Numbered from the stretch's first letter, positions 46,372-57,330 are shown. The stretch: DNA of 64,000 nucleotides from Puteibacter caeruleilacunae (GCA_005217565.1 SJCO01000001.1:808724-872723), one strand, 5' to 3'. A program made the numbers and translations. The notes: a model not told the origin generated them from the letters alone.

Positions 46372-49300
46372 ATGTTAAAAAAATACATAATATGGTGTGT
46401 GCTCGTTGTTTTCGGATGCGTTAATGGTTATGCACAAACCACCAATATAAAAGGAAAAGTAACCGATGAGGCTGGAGAACCTCTGGTAGGAGTAAACATT
46501 ATTATCGTTTCAGATAATAACCGATTTATTAATGGAACAGTAACCGACTTTGATGGATCATATTCTTTGCAGTACAACAAGGAGTATCAAACCATTCGCT
46601 ATAGTTTTATTGGCTATAAAGGACAAACATTGAAGATTAATGGCCGTCCGATCATTAATGTAACACTTGCCGACGATAAGCAGCAGATCGAAGAGGTTGT
46701 TGTATCGGGAAGTAAGCAAAGTAATAGTGGAGTATTTGAAATTGCGTTCAAAGATCTAACTACGGCTAACCAGCGCTTTGAGATGAGTGAGATTTCATCG
46801 GTTGGAGCCGGTACACTTGGCGACGCTTTGCAGGGACAGTTAACAAGTGTGGATATGGTATCAAGTAGTGGTGCTCCAGGTTCAGGTATGTCGATAAGAA
46901 TTAGGGGAACATCTAGTTTGAATACCAGTCAGGAGCCTTTGATTGTACTTGATGGTGTGATCTATCCAACAGATATTCAGGATGATTTTGATTTTCAAAC
47001 AGCCGATCAAAATGATTATGGAGCGTTAGTAGATATAGCACCAGAAGATATTGAAAGTATTGAGGTATTGAAAGATGCAGGAGCAACAGCTCTTTATGGA
47101 TCAAAAGGTGCCAATGGTGTTTTGGTTATTACTACTAAACGTGGTAAGCGAGGACCTACACGCTTTAATTTCTCTTATAAGATGAAATCAAGATTTGTAG
47201 AAGATCCTATCCCAATGCTATCAGGCGACGATTACATTGCTTTAATGAACGATGCATTGTGGAATAGCTATTTAGATAGTGAAGGTAGTCCGTCGTATAT
47301 CAATATGCTTAACGATTTCCCTGAATTGACAGGTGATCCTGAGTATATCTATTTTGATGAGTATAATCAGAATACAAACTGGATTGATTTAATTTCAAGG
47401 AATAGTATCTCGCACGACAATAACCTGAGTATGTCAGGTGGTGGTGAGAAAGCACGCTATCGATTTAGTTTAGGTTACCTCGATGATATAGGAACAACTA
47501 AAGGAACAGATTACAGTCGTTTGAATACCCGTATGAACATTGACTACTATCTTTCTGATAAGATTATTTTTTCAACTGACTTTTCATATACTATTGGAGA
47601 ACGAAATACCACAGCAGTAAGTGAAGGTTCATTACGTAAATTGGCTTTTTATAAAATGCCTAATATGAGTCCTTATCAGATTGATGAAGAAGGTAATATG
47701 ACCGATAAGTACTTTACTCCATTGAAGACGTTCCAGGGATCTACAATTAATCCTGTGGCAGTAGTAAATGAAGGTTATAGTACAACTGAATCAAGAAAGG
47801 TGCGTTCTGTATTCCGATTAAATTATCAGATAGCTAAGGGCTTGTCATTAAAATCAAGTATAGCCTTTGATAAGAACATTACTAAGGGTAATTCATTTTT
47901 ACCAAGTATTGCAAGTGGTAAGAATTATTTAAGCTCATCGGCTAACGAAGCCCGCGAGTCGAACAACGAGAGTCTAAGTACACAGACATCAAATCGATTG
48001 ACATACAGACCCGGTTTAGGCGAAAAACATATGCTGACTTCTATGCTATTGCTTCAAACATCTAATCACGATAGTTATGCCTATAGCAACAAGGTTGGTA
48101 ATACAGGAAGTAGTGAATTAACAAATCCAGGAGCAGGAGGTTATATCGCTTCAATGGGGAATGGAACAACACGTCGTAGAGATATGGGAGTGTTGCTGAA
48201 TGCTCATTATGCATACGACGAGAGGTATATTGTAAGTTTCGGTGTACGTATGGATGGATCAAGTAAGTTTGGTTCTTCAAAGCGTTTTGGTTATTTCCCA
48301 AATGTCAGTTTAGCGTATCGAATCAGTAATGAGGAGTTCCTGAAGGATATACCATGGATATCAGATATTAAGCTTAGGGCCAGTTACGGAGAGGTTGGTA
48401 AAGCACCCGCACAGTCTTATCCTCAGTATGGAACATACAAGAATGATGGTACCTATATGAACCACAACGCTGTTACAGCAAACTCAATGACCTTGGATAA
48501 CCTAAAATGGGAAGAGGTAAAGAGTACCAATGTTGGTATTGATGCATTCTTATTAAATCATAAGCTGAATGTAGTATTCGACTACTATACACGTAAGACT
48601 GTTGATGAGTTACAGAAAAATGTAAAGCTTCCTACTACCACAGGTTTCTCAACAATTGCCTGGATGAATTATGGTGATGTTGAAAATGAAGGATTTGAAT
48701 TTAGTGGTTTTTGGAAAGCGATTAATAAGAAATCACTGAAGCTACAAGTAAATTGGAACTTAAGTCGAAATATCAACAAGCGACTAAGATTACCTGATAA
48801 TGTTGCTTACGACAATTATAGCTATGCAAATGGTAAATATGCTTCTCGTGTTGAAATTGGAAAAGCAATTGGTAGTATTTATGGATACCGTTCTTTAGGA
48901 GTATATGTTGATGATGATGCAGCTATAGCTAAGAACCGGGCAGGTAATGACTTATACAATCCAGAAGGAGAATTGGTTTACATGTCTGATGCTAAAGGAA
49001 ATACCTTTAAAGGAGGTGATGCAATTTACCAGGATATCAACTTCGATGGTGTAATAGATGAGAACGACATTGTATACTTAGGTAATACCACGCCAATTGT
49101 GACTGGTGGTATGGGACCTCGACTTACTTACAAGAACTTCTCGTTAAACGCATTCTTCCACTTTAGGGTAGGACAAAAAGTTATTAATGATACACGTATC
49201 GCAACCGAGAATATGAGAGGTCGTGATAACCAGAGTACAGCTGTTTTGGCACGCTGGAGAAAACCTGGTGATGTAACAGAAATACCACGTGCACTATATG

Positions 49301-49569
49301 GCAGAGGATATAATTACCTGGGAAGTGACCGCTTTGTAGAGAATGGTAGTTATGTACGATTGAAAAGTCTTACCCTTTCTTATCGTGCTCCTGCAAAATT
49401 CTGTAAGTCGTTGCACCTTAAACAGCTTACTGGTTACATTACAGGTTATGACCTGATTACCTGGACTAAGTATAGTGGACAGGATCCAGAGGTTGGAATG
49501 AATGGTCATGATAATGCAACTACACCTCGTCCTAGAATGATTAATGTAGGTATTAATATTAATTTGTAA
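46372..49569 (+). CDS. SusC-like TonB-dependent transporter 3
   Basis: The 1065-residue transporter has a signal peptide ending at GYAQ, a carboxypeptidase-regulatory-like domain (KGKVTDEAGEPLVGVNI, about 24-100), a TonB-box-like EEVVVSGSK, the plug with LYGSKGANGVLVITTK and a full barrel ending in NINL. It has no STN domain. Compared with SusC-1 the plug has a longer loop near residues 195-225 (YPTDIQDDFDF). It lies 10 nt after the FAS1 gene and 10 nt before SusD-3, so all are one transcript. Confidence 0.95.
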   Translation: MLKKYIIWCVLVVFGCVNGYAQTTNIKGKVTDEAGEPLVGVNIIIVSDNNRFINGTVTDFDGSYSLQYNKEYQTIRYSFIGYKGQTLKINGRPIINVTLADDKQQIEEVVVSGSKQSNSGVFEIAFKDLTTANQRFEMSEISSVGAGTLGDALQGQLTSVDMVSSSGAPGSGMSIRIRGTSSLNTSQEPLIVLDGVIYPTDIQDDFDFQTADQNDYGALVDIAPEDIESIEVLKDAGATALYGSKGANGVLVITTKRGKRGPTRFNFSYKMKSRFVEDPIPMLSGDDYIALMNDALWNSYLDSEGSPSYINMLNDFPELTGDPEYIYFDEYNQNTNWIDLISRNSISHDNNLSMSGGGEKARYRFSLGYLDDIGTTKGTDYSRLNTRMNIDYYLSDKIIFSTDFSYTIGERNTTAVSEGSLRKLAFYKMPNMSPYQIDEEGNMTDKYFTPLKTFQGSTINPVAVVNEGYSTTESRKVRSVFRLNYQIAKGLSLKSSIAFDKNITKGNSFLPSIASGKNYLSSSANEARESNNESLSTQTSNRLTYRPGLGEKHMLTSMLLLQTSNHDSYAYSNKVGNTGSSELTNPGAGGYIASMGNGTTRRRDMGVLLNAHYAYDERYIVSFGVRMDGSSKFGSSKRFGYFPNVSLAYRISNEEFLKDIPWISDIKLRASYGEVGKAPAQSYPQYGTYKNDGTYMNHNAVTANSMTLDNLKWEEVKSTNVGIDAFLLNHKLNVVFDYYTRKTVDELQKNVKLPTTTGFSTIAWMNYGDVENEGFEFSGFWKAINKKSLKLQVNWNLSRNINKRLRLPDNVAYDNYSYANGKYASRVEIGKAIGSIYGYRSLGVYVDDDAAIAKNRAGNDLYNPEGELVYMSDAKGNTFKGGDAIYQDINFDGVIDENDIVYLGNTTPIVTGGMGPRLTYKNFSLNAFFHFRVGQKVINDTRIATENMRGRDNQSTAVLARWRKPGDVTEIPRALYGRGYNYLGSDRFVENGSYVRLKSLTLSYRAPAKFCKSLHLKQLTGYITGYDLITWTKYSGQDPEVGMNGHDNATTPRPRMINVGININL

Positions 49570-49579
49570 AAGTCAGAAT

Positions 49580-51022
49580 ATGAAAAGAATAGTCATACTT
49601 ATGGTGGCCGTAATCATGTTTTCAAGCTGTGAGTCATGGTTGGAACTTAAGCCAGAAAATGCACTTGTAAAAGAAGAGTTCTGGCAAACACAAGCAGATG
49701 TTGAAGCAATCTTAACCAGCTGTTATAAAGGCCTTCAGGATAACGTATACGAATTGGTTATTTATGGAGAATTAAGATCTGATCAACTGGATACACGATC
49801 AATTGATACCAATGCCCGACGAATAAGAGAGGGAAATATTAGTAGTACGAATACTTACGCTAAATGGGGATTCTTGTATGAAATTATCAATAATGCAAAT
49901 GCGGTAATTGAAAATGCTCCTAAGGTAGTAGAGATTGACCCAAACTTTGATAAAGCAGAGTTAAGTCCGATGATTGCTGAGGCTAAATTTATGCGTTCAT
50001 TGGCATACTTTTACTTGGTGAGAGTATGGAGAGAGGTACCTATCTTAGCTCAATCATACGAGACCGATAATCAGGAATTAACAGTGAAGAAGAGTACTGA
50101 AGAGGAGATTCTTGACTATATTATAACTGATTTAGTTGACGCAATTCCTAATATCAAAACTCAATATGTAGAGTCCTGGGAGAAATGGGGCCGCGGAACC
50201 AGAACAGCAGCACAGGCGTTACTTGCCGATGTATATCTTTGGAAAGGTGATTATCAGAAGAGTATTGAACAGTGTGATTTAGTATTAGCCGATCCTTTTA
50301 GAGGATTGATGAGTACTGAATTATGGTTTAGCATCTTCTCAGAGGGAAATACCAACGAAGGCATATTTGAGGTACAGTTTGATAAAGAATACAATCAAAC
50401 AGGACCATGGAATGCACTTTACTACAATAATGTCAGTCCTGATTTCCTTTATCCTGCTGAATTAAAAGAAGAGCCGATATATGAGGATGATGATGTACGA
50501 GGAGTAGAAGGCACATATGAAACCAAGGAACGCAGAATCTTAAAGTTTATCACTGCAACACCAGAAAAGCCTCAGTACTACTCAGGAAAAGAGTTCGACT
50601 GCAACTTTATAGTTTATCGTTTAGCAGAGATATATCTGATGAAAGCCGAAGCATTAGCAGTGCTTGGGGAATATGAGCAGGCACAACAGCAAGTTGAGCG
50701 TATTCAAGCTCGTGCAGGTTTGGTTTCACAATTAGATATTCCAAGAAGCAAAGAAGGTTTTGAGGATTTTATCCTAATGGAGCGTCAACGCGAATTTACC
50801 GGTGAAGGAAAAGCCTGGTTTGATCTATTGAGGGTAGCAAAGCGTAACAATTTCGAGCGAAAAGATCTTTTGATCGAAAAGTTGTTGCTATATGTTGATG
50901 GTACCGACAGGGCTACCATACAGCAAGCATTGCAGAATCCTTATGCTTATTATCTTCCAATTCATGAAGAAGAGATTAAGAGGAATAGTGAGTTAGTTCA
51001 GAATCCATACTATGAAAACTAG
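49580..51022 (+). CDS. SusD/RagB-like glycan-binding lipoprotein 3
   Basis: The 480-residue partner of SusC-3 has a lipobox MFSSC (Cys17) and the SusD core (EEFWQTQADVEAILTSCYKGL, AKFMRSLAYFYLVRVWREVPI). The C-terminal segment RQREFTGEGKAWFDLLRVAKR matches the RagB/SusD family. It is shorter than SusD-1 and SusD-2, mainly by loops. It is followed closely by the two further FAS1 lipoproteins. Confidence 0.95.
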   Translation: MKRIVILMVAVIMFSSCESWLELKPENALVKEEFWQTQADVEAILTSCYKGLQDNVYELVIYGELRSDQLDTRSIDTNARRIREGNISSTNTYAKWGFLYEIINNANAVIENAPKVVEIDPNFDKAELSPMIAEAKFMRSLAYFYLVRVWREVPILAQSYETDNQELTVKKSTEEEILDYIITDLVDAIPNIKTQYVESWEKWGRGTRTAAQALLADVYLWKGDYQKSIEQCDLVLADPFRGLMSTELWFSIFSEGNTNEGIFEVQFDKEYNQTGPWNALYYNNVSPDFLYPAELKEEPIYEDDDVRGVEGTYETKERRILKFITATPEKPQYYSGKEFDCNFIVYRLAEIYLMKAEALAVLGEYEQAQQQVERIQARAGLVSQLDIPRSKEGFEDFILMERQREFTGEGKAWFDLLRVAKRNNFERKDLLIEKLLLYVDGTDRATIQQALQNPYAYYLPIHEEEIKRNSELVQNPYYEN

Positions 51023-51062
51023 TTGGAACATGAATTCTAATAATCTAAAAATCTTTAAACAG

Positions 51063-52625
51063 ATGAGAACAATTATCATACAATTGAAAGCGTTAGCTGC
51101 CATTCTTGTACTAGTGTTCATGAACAGTTGTGAAGATAATGGAGTTAACGATATTTTTGCAACATCAGATAAGCTACCCATAACCATATACATGGAGAGT
51201 CAGCCTGAAACATACTCTCAATGGGTATCACTGATGGAGGTTGCAGAGTTAAATCATGCATTTAATGCGAACGGCACTTATACCATGTTTGCTCCGAATA
51301 ACGAAGCAATGACAACATGGTTAAATGGTCGCTCAGTATCGGATATTACAATGGAAGAAGCCCGCGAGCTTGTGTTTAATCACGTTGTAAATAAGCCGTA
51401 TATCCATACCCAATATAACGAAGGATGTATTCCTGATACCAATATGGTTGGTAATTATATTGCTATCGAGTTTGGAGAGCAAGGGTACCAAAGTATCAAA
51501 GTGAATAAGGAAAGTCAGATTATCCAGAAGGATATTGAAATGACTAACGGATATATCAACGAGATCAACAAAGTATTAGATATTCAACCAACCTTACAAG
51601 GAGTATTAAGTGCACAGGATGGAATTAGCATCTTTATGGAGGCCTTGACTGCTACAGGTTATGATGATGTTCTAACACAATGTGATGAATATGCTGCTGA
51701 TCGCCTTCGCCGTAAGTACTTTAGCGTAATGGCAATTGCTGATACCACCTTCAATCGATTTGGCATTACTAGCTTAGACGATTTGAAAAGCAGGTATAGC
51801 GATTCGGATGATCTAACAGATAAGGCCAACAAATTGAATCAATGGGTTGCCTATCATATTCTTGATGGAATTAATTATGCAAATATTCTGATCGACCTTG
51901 ATGAAGAACAGAACTTCAAGAATGTAATGACCCTTGCCGATCAAAAAGGTATAGAGATTAGAGATGATAGAGCGATTATCATTAACCGCACCGTAACGCA
52001 GGTCTCTGAGACAGAAGAATCAATTGAAGAGACTAGAATTTATCCTGGTCTTCGCAATATTCCTGCTAAAAATGGATGTATTCATTTCATCAATAACCTA
52101 ATGGATTTTTACCAGGTAAAACCATGTTTTATTCGTCAGGATATCTGGGATATCGCCAACTGGAGAGCTATCGAGACTTTCAGGTCAGGAGTGTCGGGAT
52201 CAACAGAATGGATTGACGAGGATGTATTCGATGAAATAAGTTGGCATAGTGAACCAGAGGAAGTGCCTATTGGTTACTGGCAGCATTGGAATCACGAGTG
52301 GTTTAAAGGAGGAAGTGGAATCATCTTAGACTTGAAGAAAACCAATACAGGATGGGTAGAATTCCAAACGCCATACTTAGCAGAAGGGAACTATAAGGTT
52401 GTCTTTATGGGCCATAAGAGTCCTGATGGAGGACAGTGGAATGTTTATCTTGATGGAGTTCCTGCTGGAGTTCTTGATGATTACCATACTGCTACTGGGT
52501 ATGCATATGGATTGACCGCAATAACTAACGCAAAATTTACTAGTGGAGTACACACTATCCGTGTAGAGTTATTAACCGGAAACGGGTATATCGGTTTTGG
52601 CGACGTGAAATATACCCCATTATAA
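51063..52625 (+). CDS. FAS1 lipoprotein with a C-terminal beta-sandwich domain
   Basis: The 520-residue lipoprotein (lipobox MNSC, Cys20) has a FAS1 domain with GTYTMFAPNNEAMTTWL and the end block INEINKVLDI. A second, more divergent FAS1 segment follows (FMEALTATGYDDVL to HFINNLMDFYQ). The last 110 residues (WVEFQTPYLAEGNYKVVF, QWNVYLDGVPAGV, GVHTIRVELLTG) look like a galactose-binding-type beta-sandwich, a likely carbohydrate-binding module. ATG 51063 is preferred over ATG 51012 because the signal peptide starts there; the earlier start would overlap SusD-3. The next gene starts 9 nt after the stop. Confidence 0.82.
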   Translation: MRTIIIQLKALAAILVLVFMNSCEDNGVNDIFATSDKLPITIYMESQPETYSQWVSLMEVAELNHAFNANGTYTMFAPNNEAMTTWLNGRSVSDITMEEARELVFNHVVNKPYIHTQYNEGCIPDTNMVGNYIAIEFGEQGYQSIKVNKESQIIQKDIEMTNGYINEINKVLDIQPTLQGVLSAQDGISIFMEALTATGYDDVLTQCDEYAADRLRRKYFSVMAIADTTFNRFGITSLDDLKSRYSDSDDLTDKANKLNQWVAYHILDGINYANILIDLDEEQNFKNVMTLADQKGIEIRDDRAIIINRTVTQVSETEESIEETRIYPGLRNIPAKNGCIHFINNLMDFYQVKPCFIRQDIWDIANWRAIETFRSGVSGSTEWIDEDVFDEISWHSEPEEVPIGYWQHWNHEWFKGGSGIILDLKKTNTGWVEFQTPYLAEGNYKVVFMGHKSPDGGQWNVYLDGVPAGVLDDYHTATGYAYGLTAITNAKFTSGVHTIRVELLTGNGYIGFGDVKYTPL

Positions 52626-52634
52626 TCTTGAGTT

Positions 52635-54212
52635 ATGAAGAATTTGAAGAAAATAATAATACCACTATTTATCATTACACTCTTTGTTCTTAGTTGTACC
52701 GAAGATGTGTGGAAAGATCATTATGAGAATGAACCTCCTGTGTCGGGAGAGAATATTCTAACCTACCTTCAAGGTAATCCTGAATATAGCAAACTAGCCA
52801 ATTTGGTTGTGGCAGCAAAGCTTGATAGCATCTTAACTAGCGCTACCAATGTTACCTTTTTTGCGGTTAAGAATGAGAATATTCCTGACGGGATTGAAAG
52901 TGATCTTGAGGGATTAAAAACACGCTTGTTATTGCACATGACTCATGGCAAGTACTACGATCATCAGATTAATGATGGTCAGCGTATTAAAACATTGCAT
53001 GGAAAGTATCTAGAGGTAAGTCAGACGAGTGGCAATAAGATCAATGAGCTAAGTTATGATGCAAAGAATATTCATGTAGGCAACGGAGTGATTCATGAGT
53101 TAGAACAGATCATAGCTCCTCAGCCTAATGTGTATGAATTCCTTTATGCTCTAGGTGATGAGTATAGCACTATTAAAGAATACCTATTGGACATGGATGT
53201 AAAAACATTCGACCGTGAAAATAGTGTTCCTGTTGGTGTAAATGATGAAGGAAACACGGTATACGATACCATTTGGGTGATGAAGAATAAACTACTTTCG
53301 GGTGTTAATGATGCACGTAAAGAAGACTATTTATTTACCGCTTTTTATCCTACTAATGATGTTGTTGAAGAGGCTATCGGAAAAGTTAGAAATGATTATG
53401 CTGCAGCTGGAGGGGAACTTTCAGAAAAACTTGACGCAGAACTTTACGAATGGTGTGTGACTAGTCTATTTAGAAAAGGGGTACTTGAAAATCCTGCCGA
53501 CACGATGATTAAGACAACCAATGGTGGCGATTTCTGGATCAGTCCTGGTAAGCAAGAGGTATTGCCAGAAATGAGTAAGGCAAGTAATGGTGTTGTGTAT
53601 ACGGTTTCACACTTACACGTACCAAAACTAAAATACATGAATAAGTTTGTATTTGAGCCTCGCTTCTATTGGAAGTTTGATAAAGCCACCCGCGATACCT
53701 GTATGGTACTTGAAGAAGGAACTAATGTATATTTCATGCAACGAGGTGGCGGTTATGAACCAGCCTGGGGATATGGATGGTATGGTTTATGGGGTGTTGA
53801 GAATCGCGACAAACCAAATAAAGCCTCTCATTTTAAAGTGAAGTTCCCTTATTCAACAACAGTAACTGAAGATGATGAGTTAAAGGTTGTTTCATTAATT
53901 CCAGGAGAATATGAGATCAAAGGACAAAGTGGAATCACCAATTTCGGTATTTGGAAAAGACCTAGTGAGGTGCAGTTGTATGTAAACGATGATCCTTTAT
54001 CAACAGTCTGGAACCAATGGGAATATGAGTCAAACCAGAAGTCGGTTTATTTGGATACATACACTATCCCTGATGAAGCTGGAACTAACCCAATAAGTAT
54101 TTCTCTTAAGGTGATGGATCGATCTCCAAAGTATACAGGGTCAGGTGGAAAAGCACGAAACCGTGCCTTTATTAAACGTTTGGAATTTATTCCAACTAAG
54201 AACAATTACTAA
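52635..54212 (+). CDS. FAS1 lipoprotein, divergent
   Basis: The 525-residue lipoprotein has a lipobox around VLSC (Cys21). One FAS1 domain is recognisable by NVTFFAVKNENIP and the end block VIHELEQIIAPQP; a second segment carries LFTAFYPTNDVVEEAIG. The C-terminal 180 residues form a beta-rich domain with repeated tryptophans and GSGGKARNRAFIKRLEF, partly like the beta-sandwich of the preceding FAS1 protein. It probably forms a surface complex with the neighbouring proteins. SusC-4 starts 4 nt after its stop. Confidence 0.8.
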   Translation: MKNLKKIIIPLFIITLFVLSCTEDVWKDHYENEPPVSGENILTYLQGNPEYSKLANLVVAAKLDSILTSATNVTFFAVKNENIPDGIESDLEGLKTRLLLHMTHGKYYDHQINDGQRIKTLHGKYLEVSQTSGNKINELSYDAKNIHVGNGVIHELEQIIAPQPNVYEFLYALGDEYSTIKEYLLDMDVKTFDRENSVPVGVNDEGNTVYDTIWVMKNKLLSGVNDARKEDYLFTAFYPTNDVVEEAIGKVRNDYAAAGGELSEKLDAELYEWCVTSLFRKGVLENPADTMIKTTNGGDFWISPGKQEVLPEMSKASNGVVYTVSHLHVPKLKYMNKFVFEPRFYWKFDKATRDTCMVLEEGTNVYFMQRGGGYEPAWGYGWYGLWGVENRDKPNKASHFKVKFPYSTTVTEDDELKVVSLIPGEYEIKGQSGITNFGIWKRPSEVQLYVNDDPLSTVWNQWEYESNQKSVYLDTYTIPDEAGTNPISISLKVMDRSPKYTGSGGKARNRAFIKRLEFIPTKNNY

Positions 54213-54216
54213 AACC

Positions 54217-57200
54217 ATGAGAATGAAAAATAGTATCCAAATATTATTTGTTGTTGCTCTGTTGTTGCTATTCAAATTTTCAGAGGCTCAAACAAACAAA
54301 GTTATATATGTGTTCGATGCAGGAAGTAATAGTGCAATTGATCAGGTTACTGTTAAAACTGATAACGGCATCGAAGTAAACACTGATCAAGCAGGAAAAT
54401 GTTCATTGAACCTTGATGGTGTATCTACTATCTATTTAAGGAAAGATGGCTACATTAACCTTGATATCAATGCGATTAAAGGAGTTAAGTCGAAGTATTA
54501 CTTATTCCTTGAGGGTGAGAAATTGCAGCGAGATTATACAGGAACGTTAGGTGCGCAATCGAAAGAAATGGATATCGATCCATCAGTACTGAGCTTTGAT
54601 CTTCAGTCGAAGGGAAAAACTGCAGGTGTTCTTATCGAGTCTCATAGCGGAATGCCTGGTGAAGGTGCTGATATGATGATTCGAGGATTTCGATCATTAT
54701 CGTTGAGTAATAGTCCATTGATTGTTGTTGACGGACAGATTTATCAGAACCAGGGATATGAGAGTCCTGCTTTTGAAGGTTTCTTCAATAATCCTTCAAA
54801 TATTCTAAATCCGAATGATATTGAATCAATTGAATATCTAAAGGATGGTATGGCCTCACAATATGGTAGTCTTGGTAGTAATGGAGTGATTCTGGTGACT
54901 ACCAAACGTTCAGGAAAACTAAAAACATCGGTTGATGCATCTGTATGGACAGGTATCAATAAGCTTCGTAAAGAGTTACCGTTGTTAGACAATGCCGAAT
55001 GGACGAACAAGTCGTTGGATGTATTGCAGACAGGTTTATCGATGAATGATATCTATAGCTACTATCCAGGTTTATTCAACGATCCTGATGATGTAGGCTA
55101 TCACGAATATAAGTACAATACCAATTGGCAGGATGAGATTTATCGTGAGTCACTTACGCAGAACTACAATGTTCAGGTTAAGGGGGGTGATGATGTTGCT
55201 CGTTACTATTTGAGTATTGGATACAATGGTGAGGGCGGTATTATTGAGAACACAAACTACAATCGCTACAGCACTCGCTTTAATACAGATGTTGATGTGA
55301 CCAATAAACTAAAGGTTCAGCTTAATCTTGGAGTAAACTACAATAGTGGTGAGTTAATTGATGCAGGTGTTAGTAATAACAATCCAATCTATGCTGCAAT
55401 ACTAAAGAGTCCTATACTTCAGCCTAAAAAGGTGAATTATAAAGGTGAAGAGATGCCTGACTATGATCCATTTCATATTTTCCAGGTGAGTAATCCTATG
55501 GCAATTCTTAATGATAATGAAAGTGAATTTTTAGGATATTCATTGTTGGGTAATTTTAGATTCGATTATCAGATTGCTAGTAATTTAGCTTTCAGTGGCG
55601 CAATCGGGTTAACCAGCTGGCAAGATAAGCAGCACTCATTCATTAGTGGTGTAACCAATGGTGCTATCGTGCCAACATATGTTTACAATGATTACGCATT
55701 GAATCAAGTAAAACACTTCGTGGCAAGAAATAACAGTCTGCACTCAGAGCTTGATCTGAAATATTCTAAAAAATATGAACGCTCATTGTTGAAGCTTCTT
55801 TTGGGTGGTCGTTATTTAAGCAACGATCATGAGACTAGTTATAGCTTTGGTATGAATACTTCAAGTGATAAATTCATCACACTTGATCAGGTTGACAGAA
55901 ACGATTACAGAGAGATCCTTAGTGAGTTCTACGATCATAAGGTAATCAGTAGTTATTTAAGTGCCGAGTATTTATTGGACGACTGCTTTGAGGTTTCAGG
56001 AACATTGAATGTAGAATCGAACAACGGACATGCCGACGATGGCGCTGAGAACTATCTATATGGAAATGTTGGTGTATCGTACAATTTTGCTAAGTGTGGA
56101 GCACTTCAAAGTTCTAATCTAATTGATGTACTTCGATTACGAGGAAGTTATGGTTTAAGTGGTAATAGCCGACTAGATGCAAGTATGGTTAATAAACTTT
56201 ATCAGACTAAAACCTTCAGTAATGTAACAGGTTTGGTTAGAAAGAATATCTATAATTCAAAGTTGGAGAATGAGAAGGTGAACACCTTAAATGCAGGATT
56301 CGATTTTATCACAACACGTAACAATTTCAGTGTGACTGCTGATGTGTGGCACTCTACAACTAAGGATATGATTATCTATAACCAGACTGTTAATCATGTT
56401 GGTTTTGATGGTGTATATTCAAATAATGGAGAAATGAGTGCTCATGGTTTTGATGTAGCTGTGGATGGTAAACTGACTATGGGTGAATTTAACCTGAAAT
56501 TAGGTGCTAATATCTCAAAAAGTGAAACCAGTATTGATCAATTGGGTGATGTTAATGAGTTGGTTTCTTCGTTTAATGGTGGAGATATGATCGTTAAAAA
56601 AGGAACCTCGGGTTATCAGTTCTATGGTCTGCAAATGGATGGTGTATTTGCCAGTCAAACCGAAGCAGAGCAAGCTGATCTTGAAAACAAGTATGGTTAT
56701 AAGTACCAGGCAGGTGATGCGAAATTTAAGGATTTAAATAACGACGGAACGATTAACGAGAAGGATCGCACAATCATCGGTAATCCTGAACCTGACTTTT
56801 ACGGTGGCGCTTATGCTCAGTTAAATTACAAAGCATTTACCTTATCAGCACAGTTTAGCTATGTTGTAGGTGGCGATGTGTACAATTTCGCAAGAACTAT
56901 GCTTGAAGGGCAGACTTCAACCTTTAATCAGAATAAGAATGTATTGCAATCGTGGCAGAAAGACGGAGATATTACTTCGGTAGCAAAAGCTCGCTTAGGC
57001 GATCCTGCCTTGAACAATGCGTTTAGTGATCGTTGGATTGAAGATGGTTCATATATTCGATTGACTGATCTTACATTGTCTTACAAATTACCAGCCAATG
57101 GTAAGGTGTTAAAGAATGGTACGGTATATCTGAAAGGTCGTAACCTATGGACATCAACCGATTATCTGGGATATGATCCTGAGTTTAACTACAACGGAAA

Positions 57201-57279
57201 TGCAAAGCTTAGTGGTGTTGATTATTCAAAAATGCCGCTTCCTGCAACTGTGCTAGTTGGTATTCAAATAGGATTGTAA
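54217..57279 (+). CDS. SusC-like transporter 4 without the usual TonB-box segment
   Basis: The 1020-residue protein has the plug (GADMMIRGFRSLSLS, QYGSLGSNGVILVTTK) and barrel of SusC, ending in GIQIGL. The N-terminal domain (about 25-110) is a degenerate carboxypeptidase-regulatory-like domain, and where the other three transporters have EEVVxxGYG it reads GTLGAQSKEMDIDPS. No clear TonB box is visible. It may still import glycan or may act as a passive or accessory partner. A reading from ATG 54145 would overlap the previous gene; ATG 54217 is preferred because it starts the signal peptide (ending near FSEAQ). SusD-4 follows 51 bp downstream. Confidence 0.93.
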   Translation: MRMKNSIQILFVVALLLLFKFSEAQTNKVIYVFDAGSNSAIDQVTVKTDNGIEVNTDQAGKCSLNLDGVSTIYLRKDGYINLDINAIKGVKSKYYLFLEGEKLQRDYTGTLGAQSKEMDIDPSVLSFDLQSKGKTAGVLIESHSGMPGEGADMMIRGFRSLSLSNSPLIVVDGQIYQNQGYESPAFEGFFNNPSNILNPNDIESIEYLKDGMASQYGSLGSNGVILVTTKRSGKLKTSVDASVWTGINKLRKELPLLDNAEWTNKSLDVLQTGLSMNDIYSYYPGLFNDPDDVGYHEYKYNTNWQDEIYRESLTQNYNVQVKGGDDVARYYLSIGYNGEGGIIENTNYNRYSTRFNTDVDVTNKLKVQLNLGVNYNSGELIDAGVSNNNPIYAAILKSPILQPKKVNYKGEEMPDYDPFHIFQVSNPMAILNDNESEFLGYSLLGNFRFDYQIASNLAFSGAIGLTSWQDKQHSFISGVTNGAIVPTYVYNDYALNQVKHFVARNNSLHSELDLKYSKKYERSLLKLLLGGRYLSNDHETSYSFGMNTSSDKFITLDQVDRNDYREILSEFYDHKVISSYLSAEYLLDDCFEVSGTLNVESNNGHADDGAENYLYGNVGVSYNFAKCGALQSSNLIDVLRLRGSYGLSGNSRLDASMVNKLYQTKTFSNVTGLVRKNIYNSKLENEKVNTLNAGFDFITTRNNFSVTADVWHSTTKDMIIYNQTVNHVGFDGVYSNNGEMSAHGFDVAVDGKLTMGEFNLKLGANISKSETSIDQLGDVNELVSSFNGGDMIVKKGTSGYQFYGLQMDGVFASQTEAEQADLENKYGYKYQAGDAKFKDLNNDGTINEKDRTIIGNPEPDFYGGAYAQLNYKAFTLSAQFSYVVGGDVYNFARTMLEGQTSTFNQNKNVLQSWQKDGDITSVAKARLGDPALNNAFSDRWIEDGSYIRLTDLTLSYKLPANGKVLKNGTVYLKGRNLWTSTDYLGYDPEFNYNGNAKLSGVDYSKMPLPATVLVGIQIGL

Positions 57280-57330
57280 TGATGAAAATCTTTTAATCCA
57301 ATAATCTAATAATCCAATAATCTTTAAAAG

